A stretch of 64,000 nucleotides of DNA from Acidimicrobiia bacterium (GCA_036396535.1 DASWKR010000002.1:1-64000), one strand, 5' to 3'; positions 43,941 through 53,232 are shown, counted from the stretch's first letter. Notes: generated from the sequence alone by a model not told the origin. Program-made: numbers and translations.

Positions 43941-45005
43941 GTGAAGAGTTTTCGCTATGCCAAGGTCATCCTGTTGCTCGTCGCCCTGGCTGTCGTAGCC
44001 TCCGCGTGCGGAGGCGATGATGGGGGAGGTTCTGACGGCGGGGAGGAGGGGATCGTGAGGTTCGCCTTCGCTCCGGACCCGGCTTGGGACTGGATCGTCG
44101 ACCAAGGCATCCTCGAGGCGATGGAGGCGGAGTCCGGTTTCCGCATCCTGCAGACGGTGACCTGGGACGAGATCGGGGTGTTCGCGGGCGGGCACGCGGA
44201 TGTCGTCTCGATCGGTAGTTACGAGACGCCGGTGATCGAGTCGGAGCAGGGCATCGACACCGTGACGATCGGCAAGTTCAACCTCGCCAAGGACGTCGTG
44301 ATCGTCACGACAGACAAGGACTGGGAGACGTTCGCCGACCTGCCGGAAGGCTGCGTGATCGGTGTCGAGAGCTTCGTCGGCGGATCGACGGTCTGGCAGG
44401 CACTCGCTGACGACCTGGAAGGCCGCGAGATCGCCGAAGGCTCCAGCGACCTGCCGATGGCGACGGCGGACTATCAGGTGATGCCGGATCTCGTGATCTC
44501 CGGTGACTTCTGCGCCGGGATCATCGACCCGACCCAGGCGATTCCCGAGTTCGCGACCGGCGCCATCAAGACCCTCTACGACGGCAAGTCGGGGTCGCAG
44601 ATGTACGCCGACGTGTACCAGCCGGGACACGCCGGCATGACGAGCAACAACTTCGTCACGCTCGAGAGTTGGTACGAGGACCACCCGGGCGAGGTCGCCT
44701 TCTTCCTGGAGGTGTGGCAGCGGGCACTCGACGAGTGGGCAGCCCACCGTGAGGAGATCATCGACACGTACCCGGAGCACTTCGCGGCCGAGGACGAGTC
44801 GCAGGTCCAGTTCATGAAGGATTACTTCGTCGACACCTTCGACTGGTTCGTGACGTCGCCCTACCTCGACGAGGCATGGATCCAAGGTGAGGAGGAGATC
44901 ACCGAGATACTGCGGCGAGCAGAGCTGATCTCCGACGACCTCGACATGCCGTTCCACGTGTGCATCGATCCGGCGAGCGGCGAGGAGACGTGCAAGCTGC
45001 CGTGA
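43941..45005 (+). CDS. ABC transporter substrate-binding lipoprotein, NMT1/SsuA-like (system 2)
   Basis: A 354-residue solute receptor, paralogue of the one at 36558. Lipobox VVASAC with Cys23. Shared sequence FAFAPDPAWDWIVDQG, VTWDEIGVFAGGHADVVSIG and QAFxxW-like segments near the C-terminus. GTG at 43941 with GGAGGAGGG upstream. Relative to system 1 it has an extra cysteine pair near CVIG and FCAGII and a C-terminal CIDPASGEETC. It is the first gene of the second importer operon. Confidence 0.88.
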   Translation: MKSFRYAKVILLLVALAVVASACGGDDGGGSDGGEEGIVRFAFAPDPAWDWIVDQGILEAMEAESGFRILQTVTWDEIGVFAGGHADVVSIGSYETPVIESEQGIDTVTIGKFNLAKDVVIVTTDKDWETFADLPEGCVIGVESFVGGSTVWQALADDLEGREIAEGSSDLPMATADYQVMPDLVISGDFCAGIIDPTQAIPEFATGAIKTLYDGKSGSQMYADVYQPGHAGMTSNNFVTLESWYEDHPGEVAFFLEVWQRALDEWAAHREEIIDTYPEHFAAEDESQVQFMKDYFVDTFDWFVTSPYLDEAWIQGEEEITEILRRAELISDDLDMPFHVCIDPASGEETCKLP

Positions 45006-45886
45006 CGGAGACGCGAGACGAGACGACGGCGCTTGCGGCCGGCTCGACACGGGAACGGGTTGCGCGCCAGGCGGCGAGTATCCGGCGGAAGGCCGTCGGG
45101 TACTCGCTGCTCGGCGCCCTCGCCTTTCTCGGGGTGTGGATGTTCGCCCACTTCGTCATCAGGTCTGAGGCGTTCGAATATGTGCCGAGCCCCTGGAAGG
45201 TCGGAGATCGGATGCTCGGGTTCATCTTCGGCGATCCCGACCGCAACGTCCCGGCGGGCAAGGTCTTCGAGAACTTCTGGGATACGCTCCGCAAGGTGCT
45301 GCTCGGTTGGGGAGGCGCTGTCGTGCTCGGCGTCCCGATCGGCGTGCTCATGGGGCGGTTCCGGTACGCCAGGGACTTCTTCTTCGACCTCGTCTACCTG
45401 GCCGCCAACGTGCCGCTCATCGTCTACGCAGTGCTCTCACTGCTGCTGTTCGGCGTTGGAGATACCGGCCCTGCCGTGGTCGTCGCCGTCCTGGTGCTCC
45501 CGATCATCGCCATCAACGTCGCTGAAGGAGTCGAGAGCGTCGACCCGAACCTCCTCGCCATGAGCAGGGCATACCGGCTCCCACCGCGAGAGGCGTTGCG
45601 ACACATCGTGTTCCCGTCGTTCTACCCGTTCCTGTTCGCAGGAGCACGAGTGTCGTTCGCCGACTCATGGAAGCTCGGAGCGCTCACCGAGACGTTCGGG
45701 GGGCAGACGGGCGTCGGCGTCCAACTCCGCAAGGCGTTCCAGATTTTCGCGGTTGCCGACCTGCTGGCGTGGATGATGTTCTTCGTGATCTTCGTACTGT
45801 TCATCGAACGGGTCGTGCTCATGCGCCTCGAGAGGTACGCCTTCCGCTACCGCCTCAAGCGAGGCGAGGACGTCCTGAGGTACTGA
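45002..45886 (+). CDS. ABC transporter permease (system 2, first)
   Basis: A 294-residue six-helix permease, equivalent to the gene at 37623. The ATPase-coupling segment is YRLPPREALRHIVFPSFYPF near 196-215. GTG at 45002 overlaps the receptor stop by GTGA. The next permease starts 1 base after its stop. Confidence 0.88.
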   Translation: MTETRDETTALAAGSTRERVARQAASIRRKAVGYSLLGALAFLGVWMFAHFVIRSEAFEYVPSPWKVGDRMLGFIFGDPDRNVPAGKVFENFWDTLRKVLLGWGGAVVLGVPIGVLMGRFRYARDFFFDLVYLAANVPLIVYAVLSLLLFGVGDTGPAVVVAVLVLPIIAINVAEGVESVDPNLLAMSRAYRLPPREALRHIVFPSFYPFLFAGARVSFADSWKLGALTETFGGQTGVGVQLRKAFQIFAVADLLAWMMFFVIFVLFIERVVLMRLERYAFRYRLKRGEDVLRY

Positions 45887-45887
45887 C

Positions 45888-46745
45888 GTGACGGCCGACA
45901 CCACCACCGTCCAGCGGCCCGACTCCCTCGTCGGGTTCCTCACGGCGCCCAAGACGGCGAGGTGGACGTCGCGCATTCTCCTGATCCTCCTCTGGCAGGT
46001 CGCCGGGGGCGTTGGCACCAGAGTGCCGACACCGCTCGGCACACTGCAGTTCCTCGCCGATGAGTGGTCCCGGCCGTACGAGAGGGCGGACTGGAGCGTC
46101 CTCAACAACGAGCTCGTCGCCAACCTGCTGGAGAGCCTTCGCAGGGCAGGCGTGGCGTTCAGCGCAGTGCTCATCGTCGGTCTCGTCGTCGGGTACGCCA
46201 TGGGTCGCTACTGGCGGGTCCAGGCGTTCTTGACCGATCTCGTGATCATCGGGATCGCCTTGCCGGCGTTCATCTGGGCGCTGCTGGCCGTCATGTGGTT
46301 CGGGTTCAGTTTCAGGGCTCCCGTGTTCGTCGGCTTCGTCTCGGCTACCCCGATGCTCATCGTCAATGTCTTCCAAGGCTCGCTTGCGGTGCCGCGCGAG
46401 TTGCGCGACATGTCGGACTCGTACGGCGTCCCGTTCCGCGACCAGCTCCGCCACCTGGTGCTTCCCTCGATGATGGGGTACGTCGTCGCCGGGTTCCGTG
46501 TCGCCGTCCTCGCCGGGTGGGGGGCGGTGTCGCTGGCGGAGTGGTTCGGTAACAACCAGGGCGCCGGGTACCGGGCCCACTATTGGTACGACACCGGGAA
46601 CTTCGAGGGGCTGATGGGCTGGGGGATCGTCATCCTGGCGGTCGTCATCACGGTCGACAGGACAGTTCTCGAGCGAATCGTCCGGGCCTCGTTCAAGTGG
46701 CGCTCGAACATCGGCGGACTCAGCGTCGCCGAGTCGCGCACGTGA
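45888..46745 (+). CDS. ABC transporter permease (system 2, second)
   Basis: A 285-residue permease, equivalent to the gene at 38447: both share AVLAGWGAVSLAEWF / IIGWNGVLLWEWF and a (T)RYWYD or AHYWYDT motif near the end. Start GTG at 45888. The coupling loop is near YGVPFRDQLRHLVLPSMMGY. Confidence 0.87.
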   Translation: MTADTTTVQRPDSLVGFLTAPKTARWTSRILLILLWQVAGGVGTRVPTPLGTLQFLADEWSRPYERADWSVLNNELVANLLESLRRAGVAFSAVLIVGLVVGYAMGRYWRVQAFLTDLVIIGIALPAFIWALLAVMWFGFSFRAPVFVGFVSATPMLIVNVFQGSLAVPRELRDMSDSYGVPFRDQLRHLVLPSMMGYVVAGFRVAVLAGWGAVSLAEWFGNNQGAGYRAHYWYDTGNFEGLMGWGIVILAVVITVDRTVLERIVRASFKWRSNIGGLSVAESRT

Positions 46746-46766
46746 CGGCGCGAGAGGAGGAGTGAC

Positions 46767-47597
46767 GTGGCAGTGTTGACGGCGACCAAGGTCGTGAAGG
46801 ACTTCCCGCCGCCGACGAAGAACCAGCCGACGGTGCGCGCCCTCGACGGCATCGACTTCGACATGCGGGGCCAGACCTTCGTCTCCATGGTCGGGCCGTC
46901 GGGGTGCGGCAAGTCGACGTTCCTGAACATCGTGTCCGGTATCGAAACGCCGACATCCGGTGCTGTTGCCGTCACCGCGGACGACGGCAGGCCGGCCAGG
47001 CTCGGCTACGTCTTCCAGGATCCGAGGCTCCTCCCATGGCGGACCGTGATCGACAACCTCATGTACGTCCACCTCGACAAGTCGGACGCCAACCGCAAGA
47101 GCATCGGCGAATTCATCGACCTGGTGGGCCTCAAGGGGTTCGAGCACATGTATCCCGCTCATCTCTCCGGAGGGATGCAGCAGCGGGTCGGCATCGCCCG
47201 GGCGTTCTCCGTCGAGCCCGATCTGCTTCTCATGGACGAGCCGTTCAGCCACCTCGACGCCATCACAGCCAGGTCGCTGCGGACCGAGCTGCAGCGGATC
47301 TGGGAGAAGACGAAAAAGACGGTGCTCTTCGTCACGCACGACGTGCTGGAAGCCGTGCAGCTCTCCGACCGGATCATCATCGTCGACTACGGCGGGAGGA
47401 ACTTCGCCGACATCCCGATCGACCTGCCGTACCCGAGGCTCCAGACCGATCCGGCCGTGGCGACGATGCAGGCCGAGATCCTCGCCGTGTTCGAGGACAT
47501 GGAGCAGCGCAGGGAGGAGCTCGACCCGAGGATCGCCGAAGAGGCGGAGGCGGACGTCGGCCGTCGAAGGCTGGGCAGCCGGGGCGAGTCGTCGTGA
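46767..47597 (+). CDS. ABC transporter ATP-binding protein (system 2)
   Basis: A 276-residue ATPase. Walker A GPSGCGKST near 47-55, Q-loop FQDPRLLPWRTV near 88-99, signature LSGGMQQRVGIARAF near 134-148, Walker B LLLMDEPFSHLDA near 155-167, H-loop LFVTHDVLEAVQ. Long identical stretches with the ATPase at 39310 indicate duplication. The C-terminal tail after about 240 is charged and unique. GTG start at 46767. Confidence 0.93.
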   Translation: MAVLTATKVVKDFPPPTKNQPTVRALDGIDFDMRGQTFVSMVGPSGCGKSTFLNIVSGIETPTSGAVAVTADDGRPARLGYVFQDPRLLPWRTVIDNLMYVHLDKSDANRKSIGEFIDLVGLKGFEHMYPAHLSGGMQQRVGIARAFSVEPDLLLMDEPFSHLDAITARSLRTELQRIWEKTKKTVLFVTHDVLEAVQLSDRIIIVDYGGRNFADIPIDLPYPRLQTDPAVATMQAEILAVFEDMEQRREELDPRIAEEAEADVGRRRLGSRGESS

Positions 47598-47604
47598 CAG
47601 AGGT

Positions 47605-47622
47605 CGGGGTTCGACGACCCCG
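47605..47622 (+). terminator. Hairpin after ABC operon 2
   Basis: CGGGGT / ACCCCG stem with TCGACG loop, 8 bases after the ATPase stop. No T-run. Confidence 0.45.
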
Positions 47623-47656
47623 TCTAGCCCGATAGCGAGATACCCGAGGAGGTAGC

Positions 47657-48349
47657 GTGCTGCGACACACGGCACTGTTCATATGGCGTGATTCGACGAC
47701 AGCCGAGCAGAAGCTCTTGACGAAGAAGGGCCTGGCGTACCTCAGCTACGGTTGCCCTTCCGTGCGGGCTGTCGACTTCGGCGTCGACCTCCTCGGGGGG
47801 AGCCAGCGGCTCCTCGACGTCAAGCCGTGGGAGAGGACGCCCATGTGGCGGGCCAGGACGGAGGGTCCGCCCACGAACTTCGACCTGTCACTCAACCTCG
47901 ACTTCGACGACGAGCAGGGTCTCGACGACTACAACCACGACGACGTCCATCACGAGGTCGGGGCCTGGGATGCCGCGGTGTGCCGGCCGGAGAGGACCGC
48001 CAGGGTCGACTGGTGGTACGACGGCCCTCCGAGGATCTCGAGGGGAGGCGTGCGCCACACCACCCTCTTCCTGTGGGACGAACAGGCAGCGGACTCGGCA
48101 AAGGCGGACGTGCGACAGGCCTTTCGCTCTCTGGACGGGGTTGGCGGGGTCGAATCGCTCCTGGTCGCAGACAACGTCGGCACGCTCAAGACGGACTATG
48201 ACCTCATCGTCGACGTGATGCTCGACGACGCCGAGTCGGCGAAGTCCTTCCTCGAGCACCCGGCTCACCTCGAGGCGGTCGGGCTGGCGGCAGGAGCGAC
48301 GCTCTTCGAGTGGACTGCCAGGATCACGCACACCATGGGCCTCGGATGA
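47657..48349 (+). CDS. Tandem Dabb (stress-response A/B barrel) domain protein
   Basis: A 230-residue soluble protein that appears to hold two Dabb-like ferredoxin-fold units: the first opens LRHTALFIWRDSTTAEQK and the second, near residue 131, opens VRHTTLFLWDEQAADSAK. Each contains a later His-rich or FLEHPAH segment. Dabb proteins act as small dimeric barrels, sometimes as enzymes on aromatic or polyketide substrates; a fused pair would form the barrel within one chain. GAGGAGG precedes the GTG. It is probably cotranscribed with the following amidohydrolase. The exact role is unknown. Confidence 0.75.
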   Translation: MLRHTALFIWRDSTTAEQKLLTKKGLAYLSYGCPSVRAVDFGVDLLGGSQRLLDVKPWERTPMWRARTEGPPTNFDLSLNLDFDDEQGLDDYNHDDVHHEVGAWDAAVCRPERTARVDWWYDGPPRISRGGVRHTTLFLWDEQAADSAKADVRQAFRSLDGVGGVESLLVADNVGTLKTDYDLIVDVMLDDAESAKSFLEHPAHLEAVGLAAGATLFEWTARITHTMGLG

Positions 48350-48393
48350 GGCGAGCTCTCCCAGGACGCCGTGTTTCGTCAGGGGGAGGTTGA

Positions 48394-49368
48394 ATGCGGG
48401 TCATCGACATCCATGCCCACGTCACCCCTCAGAGGTTCTCACGCGCCATTGCCGAGAAGGGATCCTGGCATGGCCTCGGGCCGGAGTTCGGTGAGTTGGA
48501 GAACCCCAAGAACCTCTGGGACCCGCAGAGACGCATCGCCGACATGGAGTCGCTGGGGGTGCACACCCAAGCCGTGTCGTCGACGGATTGCTTCTACCAA
48601 TACGACAACGAGCTGCCTGCTGCCATCGCCATCGCCAGGGACGCCAACGACGAGCTCGCCGAGATGCAGCGGAATCATCCGCAGAGCTTCACACCTCTCG
48701 GCACGGTGCCCATGCAGGACGTCCCGGCCGCGGTCGCCGAGCTGGAGCGGCTCATCGGCGAGCTCGGCCTCAAGGGCGTGATGATCAACGACCACGTCAA
48801 CGGGAGGACATACGAGCACGACGAGTTCTTGCCGTTTTGGGAGGCGGTCGAGGGCCTCGGGGCGGTCGTGCTCTTCCACCAGTACACGCCCACGATCGTG
48901 ATGTCGCGGACGACCAGGTGGTTCCTGCCGAACTCGATCGGGAACCTGGTCGATCGGGCGGTGACGTTCGGGACGCTCGTGTTCGGTGGTGTCATGGACC
49001 GGTTCCCCGACCTCGAGCTGGTGCTCGGCCATGCCGGTGGGTATACGGCGTTCGGCGTCGATCGCATGGACAAGGGGTGGGAGGCGGCGGCACTCGACTA
49101 CATGCCGAGTGAGCCCAGGATGCACATCCAGCGGCCCCCGAGCGAGTACCTGAGCCGTTTCTACTACGACAGCGTCACCTACAAGGAGACGTCGCTGCGA
49201 TTCCTCATCGACAGGGTCGGCATCGACCGGGTCGTGTTCGGCACGGACTATCCGGCGCCGATGGTCGTACCGGACGCGGTCAACTGGATCATGGGACTCG
49301 AGAGCCTCGGCGCCGACGAGAAGGAGGCGATCCTGTGGAAGAACCCGGAGCGCCTACTCGGCCTCTGA
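48394..49368 (+). CDS. Amidohydrolase_2-family metal hydrolase/decarboxylase (ACMSD-like)
   Basis: A 324-residue TIM-barrel protein. Metal motifs: DIHAHVTP (His-x-His, residues 5-12), VLFHQYTPT near 168 (His), VLGHAGGYTAFGVDR near 211-225 (His), FGTDYPAPM near 280-288 (Asp). The family contains aminocarboxymuconate-semialdehyde decarboxylase and gamma-resorcylate decarboxylase as well as lactonases, so decarboxylation or hydrolysis of a ring-derived acid is plausible in this catabolic island. A ribosome binding site GGGGGAGG precedes the ATG. Confidence 0.85.
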   Translation: MRVIDIHAHVTPQRFSRAIAEKGSWHGLGPEFGELENPKNLWDPQRRIADMESLGVHTQAVSSTDCFYQYDNELPAAIAIARDANDELAEMQRNHPQSFTPLGTVPMQDVPAAVAELERLIGELGLKGVMINDHVNGRTYEHDEFLPFWEAVEGLGAVVLFHQYTPTIVMSRTTRWFLPNSIGNLVDRAVTFGTLVFGGVMDRFPDLELVLGHAGGYTAFGVDRMDKGWEAAALDYMPSEPRMHIQRPPSEYLSRFYYDSVTYKETSLRFLIDRVGIDRVVFGTDYPAPMVVPDAVNWIMGLESLGADEKEAILWKNPERLLGL

Positions 49369-49379
49369 GCCCTGCCTGC

Positions 49380-49910
49380 TCACGTCGACAGCGCCCGTGC
49401 GACGTCGACGCAGTGCCGGACGACAGCGGCCACGTCTCCCGGTTCCGGCATGTCGAAGAGCGAGCGACGCTCCGATCCGTCGATCGTGCTGTCGGAGACG
49501 ACGAGGTTCGGGAGCCTGCCGGTCAGACCGACGATCGACTCCAGAGCCGCCAGGACGAGGGCCTCACCGTCCGCGTTGCCAGGTCGAGCCTTGGCGACCA
49601 GACGGCCCCTGACTGCGATCGTTGCTCGTCCCGGCGGCCAGACGTGGGCGGTGAGGACGGTCCTGCGACGGATGTCGAGCGCCATCCCGAGGTGCGGGAA
49701 CACTGCACCGTATATCAGCACGACCGACCGGCGCCCTCCGCTCACCCCCACCCGCACCGGAACCCCGTCGACACTGCCGGCGAGGCCCGCGGTCCACGAC
49801 ATGGCGGCTCCTCCGGTGATCGAGCCTCCGGCCTTCTCTAGTGGCCCGGCGACGTAGTCGATTCCGAGGAGGCGGGCCGCCTCCGGCATGGGGTTCAGCT
49901 CGGCATCCAT
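49380..49910 (-). CDS. Hypothetical protein, 176 residues
   Basis: No family recognised. Start ATG at 49910 (MDAELNPMPEAARLLGIDY). The central part has alternating beta-like segments (VPVRVGVSGGRRSVVLIYGAV, TVLTAHVWPPGRATIAVRG) and the C-terminus is helical. No signal peptide or membrane helix. Third-position GC supports this frame over the opposite strand. It is divergent from the membrane propeller gene, only about 27 bases away. Confidence 0.65.
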   Translation of the reverse strand: MDAELNPMPEAARLLGIDYVAGPLEKAGGSITGGAAMSWTAGLAGSVDGVPVRVGVSGGRRSVVLIYGAVFPHLGMALDIRRRTVLTAHVWPPGRATIAVRGRLVAKARPGNADGEALVLAALESIVGLTGRLPNLVVSDSTIDGSERRSLFDMPEPGDVAAVVRHCVDVARALST

Positions 49911-49939
49911 CTCGATGGGATTGTCGTCATCGCCGGGTG

Positions 49940-51040
49940 GTGCCGCGGCGGTGCGCCCGGAGGAGGCGGTCCACGGTTCGAGGTCCCGCAGGTCTGCTTG
50001 CGGTCTTGGCACTCACCTCGCTCGGATGGACCTCGGAGGAGGGAACCTTGGATCCGGGGTCTATCGTCGTCGGATCGCGTGGCGCCGAGCCGGGCGTCAT
50101 TGTTTCGAGCGGCTCAGGCGAACCCCTGGCCAGCCACCGCTGCGACGTCTGTGTCTCGATCACCGATGTCGAGGCAGATCAGAGCGCCATCTACGTCTTG
50201 GCGGAGCTCGACGCGGCGGGTGGCGCGGATGCGGCCGTGCTCTCCCTCGATCCCGCCTCAGGAGCGTGGTCGACGCTGACCGATGATCTGGCCGACCCGT
50301 CGGGGCTCGCACTCGCGGGCGGCGGCTCGCTGGCGATCGCGGACAACACGCCCGGTGGGGTCGTCATCGAGTTCGTCCATGCGGCGACCGGAGCGAGGTC
50401 GCGCCTCGCCGCCGGGCAGTCGATCGCGCGGGCATTCGGGCTCGACACCCGGCGAGGGGAGTTCGTCGTCGCCGGGCTGCTCGAAGAGGGTGGCAGGGGA
50501 GCGGTGTTCGAGATCGACGCCTTCGGGGCGGTGACCGTGCTCGCAGAGGCCGGGGAGGAGAGGACTGCCCTTGCCTCTCCGGTCGACGTCGCCGGGTCGG
50601 GCGACGTGCTCTATGTGCTCGACATGAGGAGCCGGGGCGTCGGCGTCCAGGACGAGGGCCGCATCTTCATGATCGACGGCACCGGAGAGGTCAGCCTGCG
50701 AAGCGTCGGTGTCGAGGGCGTCGTTCGAGTCGCCGGGTCGGAGCCCTTCCTCGGGATCGATGTCTCGGCGGGGCTCGTCTACGTCGTCGACCTTGCCACC
50801 GGCAGCGATCGCGGCGGCATCAACGCCTTCGACCCGGAGACGGGTACGTTCACCAGCATCACGGACGAGTCGCTCATCGACGACCCGACGGGACTCGCCG
50901 CGGTCCCGGGCGCAGCCGACGGCGACGTCGATCTGCGGGGCGAAGGCGGCCTCTCGTGGCGCCTGCTCGGCTTCCTGGGGCTCGCTTCGACCCTCATCGT
51001 GGCGGCGACGCTGCTCGGCGTGAGACGGCTCGCTCGGTGA
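49940..51040 (+). CDS. Exported beta-propeller-like protein with C-terminal membrane anchor
   Basis: A protein of about 366 residues with an arginine-rich start and a hydrophobic export segment (AGLLAVLALTSLGW). Repeated blades of the NHL/SMP-30 type follow, for example DPSGLALAGGGSLAIADNTPGG, SPVDVAGSGDVLYVLDMRSRG and VSAGLVYVVDLATGSDRGG. The C-terminal helix LLGFLGLASTLIVAATLLGVRR anchors it in the membrane, giving an outside, anchored propeller. The start is uncertain (GTG at 49937 or 49940; a strong AGGAGG at 49961 has no good in-frame start after it). Ligand or partner unknown. Confidence 0.65.
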   Translation: MPRRCARRRRSTVRGPAGLLAVLALTSLGWTSEEGTLDPGSIVVGSRGAEPGVIVSSGSGEPLASHRCDVCVSITDVEADQSAIYVLAELDAAGGADAAVLSLDPASGAWSTLTDDLADPSGLALAGGGSLAIADNTPGGVVIEFVHAATGARSRLAAGQSIARAFGLDTRRGEFVVAGLLEEGGRGAVFEIDAFGAVTVLAEAGEERTALASPVDVAGSGDVLYVLDMRSRGVGVQDEGRIFMIDGTGEVSLRSVGVEGVVRVAGSEPFLGIDVSAGLVYVVDLATGSDRGGINAFDPETGTFTSITDESLIDDPTGLAAVPGAADGDVDLRGEGGLSWRLLGFLGLASTLIVAATLLGVRRLAR

Positions 51041-51049
51041 TTCCGCTCT

Positions 51050-51087
51050 TGCGTCCCTGCATCGCACTACCGCGACGGAGGGACGCA
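51050..51087. terminator. Bidirectional hairpin between convergent genes
   Basis: A perfect 9-bp inverted repeat TGCGTCCCT / AGGGACGCA with a 20-base loop fills the 64-base gap between two convergent genes, so it can serve both. Confidence 0.55.
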
Positions 51088-51104
51088 GGAACGGATTCCG
51101 TTCG

Positions 51105-52064
51105 TCAGCCTGCCGCCATCAGAGAGATGATCTCGAACGCGACGTTGGCGGCCGCGATCGACGTGATGTCTGCGTGGTCGTAGGCAGGGGCGACCTCGAC
51201 GACGTCCGCTCCGACGAGATGGAGACCGGCGAGGCCGCGCAGGATGCCGAGCAGCTCACGGCTGCTGAAGCCTCCCGCCTCCGGCGTCCCCGTCGCAGGG
51301 GCGAAGGCCGGGTCGAGCACGTCGATGTCGATCGAGAGATACAGCGGCAGGTCGCCCACCCGGCTGCGGATCCGCTCGACGTACCCGTCGATCCCGATGG
51401 CTTCGATCTCCCACGTGCCGATGACCGAGAATCCGAAGCCGGCATCCTCCTGAAGGTCTTCCGGTCCGTACTTCGAGCCGCGGATGCCGACGTGTATCGA
51501 GTGTCCCGCCACGAACAGGCCCTCTTCGGCGGCGCGGCGGAACGGGGTCCCGTGGGTGTACGCAGCCCCCATGTACGTGTCGTACGTGTCGACGTGGGCG
51601 TCGAAGTGGACGAGAGCGACGGGTCCGTGGACACGGTGGACGGCTCGCAGGAGTGGGAAGGCGATCGTGTGATCCCCGCCGAGCGTGACGATGCGCCTCT
51701 CCCCGGACACGAGCTCGCCCGCCGCCGTTTCGATGGCCGCGATGGCGTCGTCGATCACGAACGTGCTGCAAGCGATGTCGCCGGCATCGACGACCTGCTG
51801 ATCGCCGAAGGGTCGCAACTCGAGGTCAGGGTGCCAGTTGCGCAGCGTCCTCGCTCCGTTCCTGATCCCGATCGGGCCGAATCGAGCGCCCGGCCGGTAG
51901 CTCGTCCCGATGTCGAACGGGGCACCGACGATCGCCACGTCCCACTCCGGCGCCTCGTCGATCCTCGGGAGCCTCGCAAACGTGTGCGGCCCCATGAACC
52001 GCGGGAACTGCCGCCCATCTGGGGGACCGAGCCTGCCGTTCTCGTCGGTGTACGAGATGTCCAT
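51105..52064 (-). CDS. Ureohydrolase (agmatinase/guanidino-acid hydrolase family)
   Basis: A 319-residue manganese enzyme of the arginase/agmatinase family that splits urea from a guanidino compound. Metal motifs: LGGDHTIAFPL near 126-136, FDAHVDTYD near 154-162, and SIDIDVLDPAFAPATGTPEAGG near 243-264. The neighbourhood of M24 creatinase-like and cyclic-amide hydrolases suggests a substrate such as guanidinobutyrate, guanidinopropionate or another guanidino acid; motifs alone do not decide. ATG at 52064. Confidence 0.9.
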   Translation of the reverse strand: MDISYTDENGRLGPPDGRQFPRFMGPHTFARLPRIDEAPEWDVAIVGAPFDIGTSYRPGARFGPIGIRNGARTLRNWHPDLELRPFGDQQVVDAGDIACSTFVIDDAIAAIETAAGELVSGERRIVTLGGDHTIAFPLLRAVHRVHGPVALVHFDAHVDTYDTYMGAAYTHGTPFRRAAEEGLFVAGHSIHVGIRGSKYGPEDLQEDAGFGFSVIGTWEIEAIGIDGYVERIRSRVGDLPLYLSIDIDVLDPAFAPATGTPEAGGFSSRELLGILRGLAGLHLVGADVVEVAPAYDHADITSIAAANVAFEIISLMAAG

Positions 52065-52226
52065 CGCAAGCGAGCCTAATGGGCGGCAGGTGTGGAATGG
52101 TGGGAGCCGGCGGCGGGGGCTACGCCCCGGAAGTGCGGCGTTAGGATCGGCGCCCGAGCCGAACATCCTGCGGCGGCCGTGCTCCTGCCGGGATTCGCTC
52201 GACCAGGTACCAGTTAGGAGGACTTC

Positions 52227-53222
52227 GTGGGTGATCCGGTACGCGTAGCGTCGATCGGACTCGGGTGGTGGGGCGGCAGGTTGGCTGCCGCGGCACCGGA
52301 AGCCGGTTTGGAGCTGACCTCCTGCTTCGCCCGCGACGCCGAAGCCAGGAAGGCATTCGCCGAATCCCACGGCTGTACCGCAGCAGAGTCGCTGGAGGCG
52401 CTTCTGGCGGATGATGCGGTCGAGGGGGTGCTGCTCGCTACACCGCACTCGACGCATGCGTCCCAGATCGAGCAAGCGGCCGCGGCGGGCAAGCACGTGT
52501 TCGTCGAGAAGCCGCTCGCCGTCTCGTACGCCGACGCAGCCAGGGCGGTCGCCGCCGCTCAACAGGCCGGGATCGTGCTGCAGGTCGGCCACAACCGGCG
52601 CCGCCAGCCCGCCAACCGGCGCATCAAGGAGCTGATCGACGACGGGACCCTCGGCCAGGTCCACTACTTGGAAGGAAACCTCTCCAACCCGCGCGGGCAG
52701 ACTCCCCGCGTCGGCTGGCGTTCCGAGCCGAGCGAGAGTCCCCTCGGTGGCATGGCGGGCCTCGGGGTGCACATGATCGACACCCTGCAGTATTTCGCAG
52801 GCCCGATCGCCGGCGTGGCAGCCATGAGCAAGCAGCTCATGGCGCCCTCGTCGCTCGACGACGTGACGGCGATGATCTTCGAGTTCACCGACGGACCGAT
52901 CGGCTGTCTCGGGACATCGATGGTGATCCCGGACAAGGCGTTCGTCGGGGCGTGGGGAACCAAGGCAGCGGCACACAACGATCTCGACGGCGAACGGGTT
53001 CGCCGCCAGGAGACGGGCGACCGGGACTGGAACGACGAGCCGGTGGCGGTCATCGACACCGTCGTCGACCAACTCGCCGAGTTCGGGCGCTGCATCCGTG
53101 ACGGCGGCGTGCCCGAGACCGACGGGGAGGTCGGCCTCGGCGTGGTTGCAGTGCTCGAGGCCGCCATGGAGAGCGTTCGATCGCGCCGGACCGTCGATGT
53201 GGCCGAGCTCACCTCCGGCTGA
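52227..53222 (+). CDS. Gfo/Idh/MocA-family NAD(P)-dependent oxidoreductase
   Basis: A 331-residue dehydrogenase. Rossmann part VRVASIGLGWWGGRLAAAAP at residues 4-23, and the family EKP motif HVFVEKPLAVSYADA near 90-104. The C-terminal alpha/beta domain begins near 125. Family members oxidise sugars, inositols or related alcohols. AGGAGG lies about 6 bases before the GTG. The catalytic lysine is the one in EKP. Confidence 0.88.
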   Translation: MGDPVRVASIGLGWWGGRLAAAAPEAGLELTSCFARDAEARKAFAESHGCTAAESLEALLADDAVEGVLLATPHSTHASQIEQAAAAGKHVFVEKPLAVSYADAARAVAAAQQAGIVLQVGHNRRRQPANRRIKELIDDGTLGQVHYLEGNLSNPRGQTPRVGWRSEPSESPLGGMAGLGVHMIDTLQYFAGPIAGVAAMSKQLMAPSSLDDVTAMIFEFTDGPIGCLGTSMVIPDKAFVGAWGTKAAAHNDLDGERVRRQETGDRDWNDEPVAVIDTVVDQLAEFGRCIRDGGVPETDGEVGLGVVAVLEAAMESVRSRRTVDVAELTSG

Positions 53223-53232
53223 GCGGGTCGAC

